Assembly: GCF_031202265.1 (NCBI RefSeq) | Contig: NZ_CP100604.1 | Coordinates: 1,116,001 to 1,180,000 of the forward strand | Direction: 5' to 3' | DNA length: 64,000 nt | Origin: Bradyrhizobium sp. Ash2021 | Lineage (GTDB): Bacteria; Pseudomonadota; Alphaproteobacteria; Rhizobiales; Xanthobacteraceae | In this document: one piece after another, positions 63,354 through 64,000 of the stretch | How positions within the stretch are numbered: the first letter of the stretch is position 1 | How the letters are laid out: each line of letters opens with the position of its first letter | Position numbers and translations under genes: made by a program | Notes under the pieces: model-generated | Told to the model about the DNA's origin: nothing | Databases searched by the model: none | The model's input: the letters and a program-made list of their open reading frames with translations, nothing else

Positions 63354-64000
63354 TCAATTGAAAGACGTCTCTGCGAGTTTCTCGGAAACTTCCCAAAGTC
63401 TCGCTGCCCTTGCCGCGTCGCGGGCCTGGGGCATGATCAGGGCCGGCGCCGGGGCGCCTCGCAATTCGCCGAGTCCGCCGGGTCCATAATAGGCGCCCGG
63501 CGTTGCTTTTGGGCTCGTCGCCGCGAACAGGATCGGTCGGGCTCCGTCGGTTGCCGATTGACCAAAAAACGGAGCGGCGAAATCGCTCGCAAGAGAAAGC
63601 AAACCGCCCGGACCGCTCGCGAAGAGGCCCGTGCGGGCAAATCCCGGATGGGCCGCATTGCTGGTCAAGTTCCAGCCGGTCGCGTCACTCCGCCGTTGCA
63701 GTTCAAGCGCAAACATCAGCATCGCGAGCTTGGATTGCCCATACGCCTTCCATGGCGAGTATACCCGCGCTCCCTGCAAATCATCGAAATCGATGAACGC
63801 GGTTCGGTGCGCCAGGCTGCTGACATTTACGACGCGTGGCCCGCTCGCCCGGCGCAACAATGGCATCAGCCGAGCCGTGAGAGCAAAGTGACCCAGATAG
63901 TTTGTTCCAAACTGCATTTCAAAGCCGTCTGTCGTGGTTTGCCGGCGCGGCAGTGCCATCACTCCTGCATTGTTTATCAGGAGATCCAGCGACTGCCGGG
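63354..64000 (-). CDS. SDR family oxidoreductase, 5' end outside the window
   Basis: Runs to the right edge on the minus strand; 215 residues visible, ending at TGA-type stop near 63354. The first visible residues contain [10 protein letters not shown] (NNAG motif), then [18 protein letters not shown], the catalytic Ser in [10 protein letters not shown] and YGQSKLAML with Tyr and Lys. All catalytic residues are kept. The branch resembles the retinol-dehydrogenase/WWOX-like SDRs. An adjacent SDR remnant (63212) faces the opposite way. Confidence 0.87.
   Translation of the reverse strand, partial: RQSLDLLINNAGVMALPRRQTTTDGFEMQFGTNYLGHFALTARLMPLLRRASGPRVVNVSSLAHRTAFIDFDDLQGARVYSPWKAYGQSKLAMLMFALELQRRSDATGWNLTSNAAHPGFARTGLFASGPGGLLSLASDFAAPFFGQSATDGARPILFAATSPKATPGAYYGPGGLGELRGAPAPALIMPQARDAARAARLWEVSEKLAETSFN

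Overview
The window looks like chromosomal DNA from a Bradyrhizobium/Rhodopseudomonas-type alphaproteobacterium. That placement is inference: the sequence is GC-rich, densely packed with catabolic operons whose genes overlap by ATGA/GTGA junctions, has many ABC importers of the peptide and branched-chain-amino-acid types, and carries several acyl-CoA degradation clusters. I saw no tRNA, rRNA, CRISPR array or intact insertion sequence.

Layout. (1) 1-6.4 kb: a peptide/nickel-type ABC importer (two permeases, two ATPases, convergent binding protein) next to a serine hydrolase. (2) 6.7-7.5 kb: gene debris, namely a GlcG-like gene with two compensating frameshifts and the tail of a cytochrome c gene. 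(3) 7.5-12.8 kb: a branched-chain-amino-acid-type importer on the minus strand and a GntR/FCD regulator. (4) 13-23.2 kb: a plus-strand operon with an alpha/beta hydrolase, a cysteine hydrolase, two PuuE-like deacetylases flanking a fumarylacetoacetase-family hydrolase, a second branched-chain-type importer and an ACMSD-like amidohydrolase. This could be a pathway for an amide or N-heterocyclic ring compound. (5) 24.3-27.6 kb: a PaaX remnant and a three-gene uracil-catabolism (URC) set: UPRT, DUF1688 (URC4) and a GTP-cyclohydrolase-II-like URC1. (6) 28.1-36.1 kb: N-carbamoyl-D-amino-acid hydrolase, a metallo-amidohydrolase, and a second complete peptide-type importer preceded by a sigma-54-like promoter. 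(7) 36.5-47.8 kb: an HxlR regulator and the genes around it (HCCA-isomerase-like, CoA-transferase, GST, two SDRs, acyl-CoA ligase, paired acyl-CoA dehydrogenases, thiolase, nitronate monooxygenase-like). Four copies of one GTTC-N7-GAAC palindrome sit at the promoters of this group. (8) 47.8-55 kb: orphan binding protein, iron alcohol dehydrogenase, feruloyl-CoA-synthase-like ligase, enoyl-CoA hydratase-like proteins, truncated SDR and TetR. (9) 55-64 kb: a three-subunit molybdenum hydroxylase, an unknown protein, an HxlR with a near-adjacent 29-bp perfect palindrome, a hydratase/CoA-transferase operon, a third HxlR and SDR fragments.

How the genes fit together: importers bring in small amides, peptides or acids; hydrolases open C-N or C-C bonds; then CoA ligation or CoA transfer, dehydrogenation, hydration and thiolysis yield acetyl-CoA. 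The best-supported pathway is URC uracil degradation. The most interesting unassigned systems are the HxlR regulon at 36.5-47.8 kb and the deacetylase/FAH operon at 13-23 kb. Several enzymes lack a normally catalytic residue: two SDRs with Phe for Tyr, a CaiB-type protein with Ala for Asp, a UPRT with a changed PRPP loop, and an atypical crotonase.
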